In this document: piece after piece, positions 41,835 through 48,997 of the stretch | Layout of the letters: each line of letters starts with the position of its first letter | How positions within the stretch are numbered: position 1 is the first letter of the stretch | Assembly: GCF_001620365.2 (NCBI RefSeq) | Contig: NZ_LQMT02000008.1 | Span: forward strand, 62,001 to 126,000 | Reading direction: 5' to 3' | Length of the DNA stretch: 64,000 nucleotides | Source: Amycolatopsis keratiniphila subsp. keratiniphila | GTDB taxonomy: Bacteria; Actinomycetota; Actinomycetes; Mycobacteriales; Pseudonocardiaceae | The notes under the pieces: generated by a model | Databases searched by the model: none | What the model was told of the DNA's origin: nothing | What the model saw: the letters and a program-made list of their open reading frames with translations, nothing else | Made by a program: the position numbers and the translations under genes

Positions 41835-42711
41835 CCTGTGCCTGGAAATGCTCGACGACGTGGTCGCGGAAGCGTTGCGCCGCAGCCGAAAGATAGCTGT
41901 CCTCGCGCCACGTGACGCTGAGCACGCGGCGGCAATCGGGGTCGTCGACGTCGAGCCAGACCACCGTCCGGCTGGTTTCCGGCCGCAGTCCGAGCGACGG
42001 CACGAGCGCGAGACCGAGGCCCGCGTCGATGAGCTGGAAGAGCACGGCGGCTTCGTCGCCCTCGCAGACGATGTGGAGTTCGAGCCCGGCCTTCGCGAAG
42101 AGGCGCTCGACGAGCGCCCGCTGCCAGTACCCGGGGCGCGTGGTGAGGAACGGCTCGCCTTCGAGGTCCGCCAGGCCGACGTGGCCACGCCCGGCGAGCC
42201 GGTGCCCGGAAGGCACACAGAGGAACACCTGTTCGTCGAGCAGCACGCGGCTGCGGATGTCGTTGCCCGCCAACGGTTGCGACGAGATGCACAGGTCGAC
42301 GTCGCCGGATCGCAGCTTCTCCGCCATCCCCGCCGCCGACGCCTGGGACAGCCGCACGTCCACCAGCGGATGGCCCGGCACGAAAGTACGAAGCGGTTCT
42401 GTGAGGGCGAGCAGGCTTTCAGCCGCGACGGTGACGGTGCCGCGTTCCAGCCCGGCGGCGTCGTCGAGTTCCTGACGGGCGTCGTCGAGTTCGGCCAGCG
42501 CCCGGTCGACGCGGCGGAGGAACGCGGTGCCGAAGCGGTTGAGCCGGATCCGGCGGCCGTGCCGGTCGAACAGCGGCACGCCGAGTTCGCTTTCCAGCCT
42601 GGCCAAGGTCCGGCTGAGCGAAGGTTGCGCGACCCGCAGCTTCTCGGCCGCGCGGCCGACGTGTTCGAGCCGGGCGACCGTCTGGAAGTACCGGAGCGCC
42701 AGAAGATCCAC
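41815..42711 (-). CDS. LysR family transcriptional regulator
   Basis: A 298-residue LysR protein from a GTG at 42711: N-terminal winged HTH (LRYFQTVARLEHVGRAAEKLRVAQPSLSRTLARLE) and a periplasmic-binding-like effector domain (GTVTVAAESLLALTEPL). It is divergent from a membrane protein / multicopper oxidase operon, with a TTAT-N6-ATAA box in between, so it probably activates that operon. A copper or phenolic ligand would make sense but is not shown. Confidence 0.93.
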   Translation of the reverse strand: MDLLALRYFQTVARLEHVGRAAEKLRVAQPSLSRTLARLESELGVPLFDRHGRRIRLNRFGTAFLRRVDRALAELDDARQELDDAAGLERGTVTVAAESLLALTEPLRTFVPGHPLVDVRLSQASAAGMAEKLRSGDVDLCISSQPLAGNDIRSRVLLDEQVFLCVPSGHRLAGRGHVGLADLEGEPFLTTRPGYWQRALVERLFAKAGLELHIVCEGDEAAVLFQLIDAGLGLALVPSLGLRPETSRTVVWLDVDDPDCRRVLSVTWREDSYLSAAAQRFRDHVVEHFQAQAGPRSR

Positions 42712-42728
42712 TGCTGATACCCCACCTG

Positions 42729-42784
42729 TTATGAACAGATAACCGATCTTGTCTTGGACAGCATAAGGCCTCGGCTCTTACGTT
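42729..42784 (+). promoter_or_regulatory. LysR box and leaderless promoter
   Basis: TTATGAACAGATAA (42729-42742) is a perfect TTAT-N6-ATAA LysR-type box. TTGGAC (42754-42759) and TACGTT (42779-42784, 19-bp spacer) form a probable promoter whose start point would be at or near the GTG at 42792, giving a leaderless mRNA. The box is centred about 56 bp upstream, a usual distance for LysR activation. Confidence 0.5.
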
Positions 42785-42791
42785 CGATCGC

Positions 42792-43199
42792 GTGAGTGAA
42801 ACCCTGACCAGCCCGAGCCGGAAGGCGAACGGGACGCTGGTGGTGAACCGGGTGCTGGTGAGCGCCCACGCCGTCGCGATCATCGGCCAGCCGGTGTTCG
42901 CCGGCGGCTATCTCGGCGGCGACTACGACATGCTGTGGCTGCACCGCTGGGGCGCGGACGCGGTGTCGTATCTGGCGTACGCGCAGATCATCGCGGCTTC
43001 GGTCCTCTGGCTGGCCCGCGGACCACGCTGGCTGTTCTGGATCAGCCTGCTGCTCGCGGCGGGCGAGACCGCGCAGTACCTCGCCGGGATGGCGGGCGCG
43101 CTCGATCTGCACATCCCCCTCGGCGTCGCGCTGGTCACCGGGGCGATCCTGACGACCATCGCCGTCTGGCGGCCGCAGACCTGGCGGGCGCGTCGATGA
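42792..43199 (+). CDS. small integral membrane protein
   Basis: A 135-residue protein with about four transmembrane helices (VLVSAHAVAIIGQPVFAGGY, YLAYAQIIAASVLWLARG, LFWISLLLAAGETAQYLAG, IPLGVALVTGAILTTIAVW). The pattern recalls small heme- or quinone-linked membrane proteins, but no ligand residues identify it. GTG start, possibly leaderless. The stop overlaps the multicopper oxidase start by 4 nt, so it is likely a membrane partner of that enzyme. Confidence 0.75.
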   Translation: MSETLTSPSRKANGTLVVNRVLVSAHAVAIIGQPVFAGGYLGGDYDMLWLHRWGADAVSYLAYAQIIAASVLWLARGPRWLFWISLLLAAGETAQYLAGMAGALDLHIPLGVALVTGAILTTIAVWRPQTWRARR

Positions 43200-44764
43200 G
43201 CCGCCGCCTTCCTCGCAGGACCTTCCTCGGGCTCGCCGGCGGGGCCGGTGTCCTCGCCGCCGCCGGGATCGCGGCTCCCCGCTTGCTCGCGCAAGGCGCG
43301 CCGGGGACCGGTGAGCTGCTGCGCAGCGGAATCCCCTTGCCGGAACCATTCCGGGTGCCGCTGCCGATCCCGCCGGTCCTGCGTCCACAAAGGACCGCCG
43401 ACGCCGATCACTACACCATCACCCAGCGGGCGGCCACGGCCGAGATCCTGCCCGGCGTCCGGACGCAGATCTGGGGCTACGACGGGATCTTCCCTGGCCC
43501 GACGATCGAATCGCGGCGGGACCGGACGGTGGTGGCACACCATCGCAACGAGCTTCCGGTGCCGACCGTGGTCCACCTCCACGGCGGGTACACGCCCGCG
43601 GATTCCGACGGTTACCCGACCGATCTCGTCCTGCCGCGGTCGGGCTGGAGCACCGCGCACGCCGGACACGGCATGGTCGACACCCGTGCCCGGATCTCGA
43701 ACGGCGAGCGCGACTACGTCTTCCCGCTGCGGCAACGGGCCGCGACGCTGTGGTACCACGACCATCGGATGGACTTCACCGGTCCGGCCGTGTACCAGGG
43801 CCTGGCCGGATTCCACCTGATCCGCGACGACGAGGAAGACGCCCTGGGACTCCCGTCCGGGGAACGTGAACTGCCGCTGATGATCGCCGACCGTTCCTTC
43901 GATGAGCACGGCGAGTTCGCCTACCCCTCCCTCGACCGGTCGCTGCGGACCACTCCGGGAGTCGAAAGTGCTTATGTGGAGGGTGTTTTCGGCGACGTGA
44001 TCCTCGTCAACGGGGCGCCGTGGCCGGTACACGAAGTCGCGGCCGTGCGGCACAGGCTGCGTCTCCTCAACGGCTCCAACGCGCGGCGGTACGACCTGGC
44101 GCTCGACCCGCCGCCACCCGGCGGCGGCGGTTTCGTGCAGATCGGCGCCGACCAGGGCCTGCTCGACGCGCCACGCGCACACGACCATCTCCCCGTCGCC
44201 CCGGCGGAACGGTACGACGTCGTCGTCGACTTCGGCCGCTATCCGGTCGGCATCGAAGTCACCCTCGTGAACCGGCTCGGCACCGGCTCGACCGCCCAGG
44301 TCATGCGGTTCGTCGTCGCGCGCCGTGCGGCGGACGACAGCCGGGTTCCCGCCAAGCTCAGCGAGATCCCGCCGCTCCCCCGCGAGCAGGCCACGACCAC
44401 GCGCGACTTCTCGTTCCGTGCGGGCACCGTCCACGGTCGCGCGGGCTGGGTGATCGGCGGGGAACCGTTCTCGCCGGACCTGATGTCCGCGAGCCCGCGC
44501 CTCGGCGACACCGAGATCTGGCGGTTCGTCGCCGACATCCACCATCCCGTGCATCTGCATCTGGTGGGCTTCCGGATCCTTTCGCGGGGCGGGCGGCCGC
44601 CGGGGCCGTTCGACGGTGGCATCAAGGACACCGTCGATCTGGCGCCGGGCGAGTCGGCCGAGGTCATCGCCCGCTTCGACGGCTATCGAGGCCGGTACGT
44701 CTTCCATTGCCACAACGCCGAACACGAGGACATGGCGATGATGGCGAACTTCGAGGTGGTTTGA
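43196..44764 (+). CDS. Tat-exported multicopper oxidase
   Basis: A 522-residue oxidase with a Tat signal (RRLPRRTFLGLAGGAGVLAAAG). All four copper-binding motifs are present: HLHGGYTP, WYHDHRMD, HPVHLHLVGF and HCHNAEHEDMAMM. The domain order matches CotA/bilirubin-oxidase-like three-domain enzymes. It should oxidise phenols or metal ions outside the cell with O2. The terminal Met-rich segment supplies the type 1 copper axial ligand. It is coupled to a small membrane protein gene and probably controlled by the divergent LysR. Confidence 0.93.
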   Translation: MSRRLPRRTFLGLAGGAGVLAAAGIAAPRLLAQGAPGTGELLRSGIPLPEPFRVPLPIPPVLRPQRTADADHYTITQRAATAEILPGVRTQIWGYDGIFPGPTIESRRDRTVVAHHRNELPVPTVVHLHGGYTPADSDGYPTDLVLPRSGWSTAHAGHGMVDTRARISNGERDYVFPLRQRAATLWYHDHRMDFTGPAVYQGLAGFHLIRDDEEDALGLPSGERELPLMIADRSFDEHGEFAYPSLDRSLRTTPGVESAYVEGVFGDVILVNGAPWPVHEVAAVRHRLRLLNGSNARRYDLALDPPPPGGGGFVQIGADQGLLDAPRAHDHLPVAPAERYDVVVDFGRYPVGIEVTLVNRLGTGSTAQVMRFVVARRAADDSRVPAKLSEIPPLPREQATTTRDFSFRAGTVHGRAGWVIGGEPFSPDLMSASPRLGDTEIWRFVADIHHPVHLHLVGFRILSRGGRPPGPFDGGIKDTVDLAPGESAEVIARFDGYRGRYVFHCHNAEHEDMAMMANFEVV

Positions 44765-44795
44765 GACGCCGGGCCGGCAGGTTCCCCGCTCGTGA

Positions 44796-45032
44796 GTGCG
44801 GCCTCCAATCACGCGAGTCACGTCCCTGATCACGCGAGTCACGCCTTCGCTCACGCCGCACCAGTGGGTCACCCACGCCTCGTCGCCGTTCTCCACCAGC
44901 GGCGCGCTGGTCGTGGCCAACGCGCCCGCCGGGCAGAACGACAAAGTGTTCCGGGGCTTGATGATCTGGGGATTCAGCATGTGCGCGATCGCGCCGATCG
45001 CGACCTGGCTGCTCTTCATTCTGCCCGGCTGA
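44796..45032 (+). CDS. possible small membrane protein
   Basis: A 78-codon frame whose last 39 codons, from an in-frame GTG at 44913, encode a short soluble part and one clear membrane helix (GLMIWGFSMCAIAPIATWLL). The first 25 codons run through the ATCACGCGAGT repeats and are probably not coding. It may be a real 39-residue membrane peptide or the remnant of a longer gene cut by repeat insertion. Weakly supported. Confidence 0.3.
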   Translation: MRPPITRVTSLITRVTPSLTPHQWVTHASSPFSTSGALVVANAPAGQNDKVFRGLMIWGFSMCAIAPIATWLLFILPG

Positions 45033-45048
45033 GGCTGAGGCGGCCCAT

Positions 45049-45100
45049 GTGGTCGTGAGTGGCGTTTCGGGTTAGAACCCGAAACGCCACTCACGACCAC
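45049..45100. repeat. 25-bp-stem hairpin
   Basis: Arms 45049-45073 and 45076-45100 are perfectly complementary, with a 2-nt centre (AG); outer sequence GTGGTCGTGAGTGGCG. It lies 13 bp from the 3' end of the GntR gene and is a likely terminator of that gene, though longer than termination requires. Confidence 0.7.
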
Positions 45101-45113
45101 CCGCACCGTTCTG

Positions 45114-45851
45114 CTACCGGCTCCGGCGTTCGGCCAGCCAGCGTTCCGAATCGGGGGTGCCGCCGTCGAGCTGGTCCACCACCGCGTCGAGGAAGCTGCC
45201 GTGACCGTGATCGGCCAGCGCCCGCAACACCGCGTCCGGGTCGCCGCCCTCGATGATCGTGAGCAGCTCGCGGTGCCGATCGACGTTCTGCATCAACGAT
45301 TCGCCATCGCGGCGGGCGCTGCGGTTGAGGGCCATGCACAGCTGCATCTGCAGGGAAAGCGCGCGGTAGGCCTCGGTGACCCGCTCGTGCCCGGCCAGCG
45401 CGACGATCGACTGATGGAAGTCGTACTTTCGTTGCGTGAACACACCTTCGTCGCCGTCGCGGCCCGCCTGTTCGAATGCCGCGAGGGCGGCCCGGCAGGC
45501 TTGCAACCGCTCCGGCGAGCGGACCGGGATCCCGGTCCGGACGGCGAAGGCTTCGAGTTCTTCGCGCAGGGTGACGATTTCGTAGACGTCGTGGCGGGTC
45601 AGCGAGCGGACGATGACGCCGCGCCGCGGATGGGGCACTACGAGTCCCTCGAAGGCCAAGACCTGCAACGCTTCCCGCAGCGGCGGCCGGGAAACTCCGA
45701 GCCGCTCGGTGAGCTTGGCCTCGACCAAACGCGTGCCGGGCGGGAGTTCGCCGGAAAATATCATCGCGCGCAGCGCCCGGGTGGCCAGGTCGGCCATGCT
45801 CGGCGGTGCGACGATCCGGCCGTCCTCGTCCTGCACGGAACTCATGGCCAT
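45114..45851 (-). CDS. GntR family regulator (FadR/FCD type)
   Basis: A 245-residue protein. The N-terminal GntR winged helix has GTRLVEAKLTERLGVSRPPLREALQVLAFEGLV. The FCD ligand domain carries YDFHQSIVALAGHERV and DRHRELL, with metal-binding Asp/His positions. ATG at 45851 follows AGGGAGGGGG; an ATG at 45845 is an alternative. It is divergent from the Rid / YheO-like / dehydratase operon and probably represses it in response to an amino or hydroxy acid. Confidence 0.92.
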   Translation of the reverse strand: MAMSSVQDEDGRIVAPPSMADLATRALRAMIFSGELPPGTRLVEAKLTERLGVSRPPLREALQVLAFEGLVVPHPRRGVIVRSLTRHDVYEIVTLREELEAFAVRTGIPVRSPERLQACRAALAAFEQAGRDGDEGVFTQRKYDFHQSIVALAGHERVTEAYRALSLQMQLCMALNRSARRDGESLMQNVDRHRELLTIIEGGDPDAVLRALADHGHGSFLDAVVDQLDGGTPDSERWLAERRSR

Positions 45852-45869
45852 CGACCCCCTCCCTGTCTG

Positions 45870-45880
45870 TATACGGTATA
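45870..45880. promoter_or_regulatory. GntR-type operator
   Basis: TATAC-G-GTATA is a perfect 5-bp inverted repeat around one base, located 19 bp upstream of the GntR start. It matches the GTATAC-rich sites of FCD-type GntR proteins. Probably autoregulation and control of the divergent operon. Confidence 0.55.
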
Positions 45881-45927
45881 TCAATCACCGTCGGCGGGCA
45901 TGAGCGATAGGTCACTTCTTAATCGGT

Positions 45928-45963
45928 TGGACAATCCGTCCAGCGCTTATACAGTCGGTCTCG
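45928..45963 (+). promoter_or_regulatory. promoter of a leaderless Rid operon
   Basis: TTGGAC (45928-45933), a 17-bp spacer, and TACAGT (45951-45956) form a good promoter. The expected start point, 7 bp after the -10, is the G of the GTG start codon at 45963, and no ribosome site precedes that codon. Confidence 0.55.
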
Positions 45964-46316
45964 TGACCAACGAGCATCCGTATCCGCCCGCCTTCCGCAG
46001 CGGCGACCTGGTTTCCGTGTCCGGACGACTCGGCGTGACCGAGACCGGGGCGCTGGTACCCGGCGGATTCGACGCCGAATGCCCGCAGGCCTTCGCCAAC
46101 CTCGATGCCGCGCTGCGCTCGGTGGGCGCGACCCGCGCGGACGTGGTGAAGGTCGTCGTCTACCTGACCGACATCGCCGACCGCGACGGCCTCAACCGGG
46201 TCTACGAGGAGTTCTTCTCCGAGCCCAGGCCCGCCCGTACCTGTGTCGGGGTCGCTTCCCTGCCTTACGGCGGTGTCGTCGAAGTCGAGGCCCTCGCCCG
46301 AGTACGCGATGTCTGA
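45963..46316 (+). CDS. Rid family (RidA/YjgF-like) enamine/imine deaminase
   Basis: A 117-residue protein (VTNEHPYPPAFRSGDLVSVSG) of the Rid family. Ordered motifs: GDLVSVSGRLG, FANLDAALRSVGATRADVVKVVVYLTD, RTCVGVASLPYGGVVEVEALA. The Arg of PARTCVG is the conserved catalytic Arg that binds the substrate carboxylate. It should hydrolyse reactive enamines/imines released by PLP dehydratases, and such a dehydratase is encoded two genes on. It probably starts leaderless at GTG 45963. Overlaps the next gene by 8 nt. Confidence 0.9.
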   Translation: MTNEHPYPPAFRSGDLVSVSGRLGVTETGALVPGGFDAECPQAFANLDAALRSVGATRADVVKVVVYLTDIADRDGLNRVYEEFFSEPRPARTCVGVASLPYGGVVEVEALARVRDV

Positions 46317-46953
46317 GCAGGACGCGATCCTCGACGCGCTCGCCCCGGTCGCCGACGGCATCGCGGCGACGCTCGGCTCGTTCTGCGAGGTCGTGGTGCA
46401 CGACTTCCGCCGCCCCGAGAAGTCGGTGGTCGCGATCGCCGGCTCGGTCACCGACCGCACCGTGGGCGGCTCGATGAGCGAGATCGGCATGGGCCTGCTC
46501 GCCCGCGGCGACGACGCCGAAGACCAGCTGAACTACGTCACGCGGACGGCGTCCGGGAAGCTCGTGAAGTCTTCGACCATGCTGCTGCGCGACAGCGGCG
46601 GCTCGGTGTTCGGCGCGCTGTGCGTGAACCTCGACGTCACCGCTCTGAGTCAGCTGCGAACCCTCGTCGGCGAACTCGCCGATGTCGGCACCGCGGCCGA
46701 AACGCCGACCACCACCTTCGGCGACGACGTCGACGCCGTGGTGGACGCGATCGTCGACGAGCATCAACTCCGGCTGAACAAACCGTGGACCGCCCTCAGC
46801 CGCGAAGAACGTCTCGATCTGTTCCGCAGCCTGCACGCACGTGGAGTGTTCGCCGTGCGGCGGGCCGTACCCCAGGTCGCGGCGCGGATCGGGATCTCCC
46901 GCGCCTCCGCCTACAACTATCTCGCCGAAATCCGTGAACAAGGAGCATCATGA
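46309..46953 (+). CDS. YheO-like PAS/HTH transcriptional regulator
   Basis: A 214-residue protein: an N-terminal YheO-like PAS domain (LGSFCEVVVHDFRRPEKSVVAIAGS, LLLRDSGGSVFGALCVNLDV) and a C-terminal HTH (GVFAVRRAVPQVAARIGISRASAYNYLAEIR). YheO-type regulators are often found beside Rid and dehydratase genes and sense amino-acid-derived ligands. It overlaps the Rid gene by 8 nt and the dehydratase gene by 4 nt, so it is made in step with the enzymes and probably activates the operon. Confidence 0.88.
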   Translation: MSEQDAILDALAPVADGIAATLGSFCEVVVHDFRRPEKSVVAIAGSVTDRTVGGSMSEIGMGLLARGDDAEDQLNYVTRTASGKLVKSSTMLLRDSGGSVFGALCVNLDVTALSQLRTLVGELADVGTAAETPTTTFGDDVDAVVDAIVDEHQLRLNKPWTALSREERLDLFRSLHARGVFAVRRAVPQVAARIGISRASAYNYLAEIREQGAS

Positions 46954-47909
46954 CCGCCCCCGTGACCATCGACGACATCCGCGACGCGGCCGCCCGGCTG
47001 GCCGGGGTCGCGCACCGGACCCCGGTCGTGCGTTCCCGCACCCTCGACGAGCTCGTCGGCGGCGAGGTCTTCATCAAATGCGAAAACCTCCAGCGCGTCG
47101 GGGCCTTCAAGTTCCGTGGCGCGTACAACGCCGCGTCCCGGCTTTCGCCGGAGCAGCTGGCCAAGGGCATCGCCGCGTACTCCTCGGGCAACCACGCGCA
47201 GGCCGTCGCGCTCGCCGCGCGCGAACTCGGCAGCAGCGCGGTCATCCTGATCCCGGAGGACACCCCGCAGTCCAAAAAGGACGCCACTGCGGGCTACGGC
47301 GCCGAGATCGTCACCTACGACCGGTACACCGGCGACCGCGTCGCCATCGGCGAGGCGCTGGCGGCCGACCGCGGTCTCGCACTCATCCCGCCCTACGAGC
47401 ACCCGCACGTGATCGCGGGACAGGGCACGGCGGCGCTGGAACTGCTGGAGCACACCGAATCCCTCGACACGCTCGTCGTCCCGGTCGGCGGTGGCGGCCT
47501 GATCGCGGGCAGCTCGACCGCCGCGAAGGCCGTGCGGCCCGGTATCCGGGTGGTCGGCGTCGAACCCGCCGCGGGTGACGACACCAAACGCTCGCTGGAG
47601 GCGGGGGAACGCGTGTCTATCCCGGTGCCGCGGACCATCGCCGACGGCCAGGCCGCCGAGATCCCCGGCGAACTGACTTTCTCGATCAACCGGCGGCTCG
47701 TGGACGACATCGCGCTGGTCACCGACGAGCAGGTCCGGGACGCGATGCGGTTCGCGTTCGAACGGCTGAAGCTCGTCATCGAGCCGAGCGGGGCGACCGG
47801 TCTCGCCGCGCTGCTCAGCGGTCGGATTCCCGTGTCGGGCCGGGTCGGGGTGATCATCAGCGGCGGGAACGTCAGCCCGGAACGCTTCGCCGAACTGATC
47901 GCCGGCTGA
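46950..47909 (+). CDS. PLP-dependent threonine/serine dehydratase-like enzyme
   Basis: A 319-residue fold-type II PLP enzyme: CENLQRVGAFKFRGAYNA with the PLP Lys, YSSGNHAQAVALAA, VPVGGGGLIAGSSTAAKA (phosphate-binding Gly loop) and SGGNVSPERF. There is no C-terminal ACT domain, so it is a catabolic-type enzyme acting on threonine, serine or 3-hydroxyaspartate. The reaction makes an enamine that the co-encoded Rid protein would hydrolyse. A 53-bp palindrome starts 1 bp after the stop codon. Confidence 0.9.
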   Translation: MTAPVTIDDIRDAAARLAGVAHRTPVVRSRTLDELVGGEVFIKCENLQRVGAFKFRGAYNAASRLSPEQLAKGIAAYSSGNHAQAVALAARELGSSAVILIPEDTPQSKKDATAGYGAEIVTYDRYTGDRVAIGEALAADRGLALIPPYEHPHVIAGQGTAALELLEHTESLDTLVVPVGGGGLIAGSSTAAKAVRPGIRVVGVEPAAGDDTKRSLEAGERVSIPVPRTIADGQAAEIPGELTFSINRRLVDDIALVTDEQVRDAMRFAFERLKLVIEPSGATGLAALLSGRIPVSGRVGVIISGGNVSPERFAELIAG

Positions 47910-47910
47910 C

Positions 47911-47963
47911 GTTGCGAAAGCCACTTTCGCAACGTTGAAGGTTGCGAAAGTGGCTTTCGCAAC
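47911..47963. repeat. 53-bp perfect palindrome, copy 2
   Basis: Exact reverse complement of 40338-40390, including the 7-nt spacer (GTTGAAG here). Arms 47911-47933 and 47941-47963. It begins 1 bp after the dehydratase stop and would terminate that operon. A single ATCACGCGAGT unit follows at 47986-47996. Confidence 0.85.
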
Positions 47964-48006
47964 GCCTCGGCGAGGGCCGCATCTGATCACGCGAGTTCGG
48001 CGGCTG

Positions 48007-48984
48007 TCACAGGCCGAGCCCGCCCGCCAGCACCGGCCAGGAGTTCCGCAGCGCCCGCTGCCAGTACGGCCAGCTGTGCGTACCGTCGCCGTAGTAGTCG
48101 ACGGTCGCCGGAATCCCCTTGGCCTTCAACCGATCCGTGAAGGTCACCGACGAAGCCAGCGCCTGCGGTTCGAAGATGTCGGACTGGCCGGGCGGGTCGA
48201 GCGGGCCGGTCTTGCCGTTCCCGCACGAGATGTAGAGCGCCGTGCCGCGCAGGCCGTCGATGTTGTCGTACGGGTTGTTCGCCGTCCAGATCGGGCGCAT
48301 CCCCCAGCTGTCGCCCCAGAGCTCCAGGTAGTTGAAGATCCCCGCGCGGGCCAGGATCCCCTGGATGAACAGCGGGGCGCCCTGGTTGAGGGTGTTCGGC
48401 ACCCCGCTGTAGGACGCCGCGGCGGCGAACATCCCCTTGTGCTTGTACGAATACGCGAGCGCGCCGTAGCCGCCGATCGACAACCCCGCGACCGCCCGGC
48501 GCGTGCCCGCCCGGTAACCGCGTTCGACGATCTGCCGCACCTCCAGGGTGTGGAAGGTGTCCCAGTCGGGAGTGCTCCTGAGCCCGAAGTTCCACCACTT
48601 CGTGTACATGCCGGCCGGGCCGCCCGTCGGCATGACGACGAGGGCGTCCTTGTCCGCGGTGAACGCCTTGACGTCGGTGAACTGGTCCCACGAGCGGTAG
48701 TCGACCGGTTCGCAGCAGCCGTGCAGCAGGTACAGCGTCGGCCAGGTCCGCGTGGGTTGCGCGGCCCAGCCGGCCGGCACCAGCAGGCGGACCATGCCGG
48801 TGGTGCCGAGCGCGGGCGAACTGATCTTGAGATCGACCGTGCGCGCGTCCAGCCAGGTCTCCTCGACGACCTTCGCCCCGTTGTCGGCGGAGACCGGCGC
48901 GGGCGCCGCGCTCGCCGGGATCGGGCTTCCGAGCAGAGCCACCATGGCCAGCGCCAGCAGACCCCACCGCCGGGTTCGCTTCAT
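48007..48984 (-). CDS. secreted antigen-85-like / esterase D-type hydrolase
   Basis: A 325-residue exported alpha/beta hydrolase. Signal peptide WGLLALAMVALLGSPIPASAA, then LYLLHGCCEPVDYRSW, the nucleophile elbow GLSIGGYGAL and a terminal DGTHSWPYW with the catalytic His. The fold matches antigen 85 / esterase D, which move or hydrolyse acyl chains outside the membrane. ATG at 48984 has AGGAG 5 nt upstream. It is the last gene of the FAAL-PKS-carboxylase operon, 13 bp after the carboxylase gene, so it may transfer the PKS lipid onto a cell-surface acceptor. Confidence 0.9.
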   Translation of the reverse strand: MKRTRRWGLLALAMVALLGSPIPASAAPAPVSADNGAKVVEETWLDARTVDLKISSPALGTTGMVRLLVPAGWAAQPTRTWPTLYLLHGCCEPVDYRSWDQFTDVKAFTADKDALVVMPTGGPAGMYTKWWNFGLRSTPDWDTFHTLEVRQIVERGYRAGTRRAVAGLSIGGYGALAYSYKHKGMFAAAASYSGVPNTLNQGAPLFIQGILARAGIFNYLELWGDSWGMRPIWTANNPYDNIDGLRGTALYISCGNGKTGPLDPPGQSDIFEPQALASSVTFTDRLKAKGIPATVDYYGDGTHSWPYWQRALRNSWPVLAGGLGL

Positions 48985-48997
48985 CACTTCTCCTCGC

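Larger units (their letters stand above)
44765..45113. other. repeat-rich intergenic region
   Basis: About 350 bp with at most one doubtful small gene. It contains two copies of ATCACGCGAGT at a 21-bp period (44808-44818, 44829-44839), matching the array at 60.3 kb, and a 25-bp-stem hairpin (45049-45100). Confidence 0.5.

Noticed and set aside
42923..45106. A 727-codon minus-strand open frame
   Set aside because: It is antisense to the multicopper oxidase and its neighbour, whose domains, signals and coupling are clear; the antisense product has no recognisable motif.
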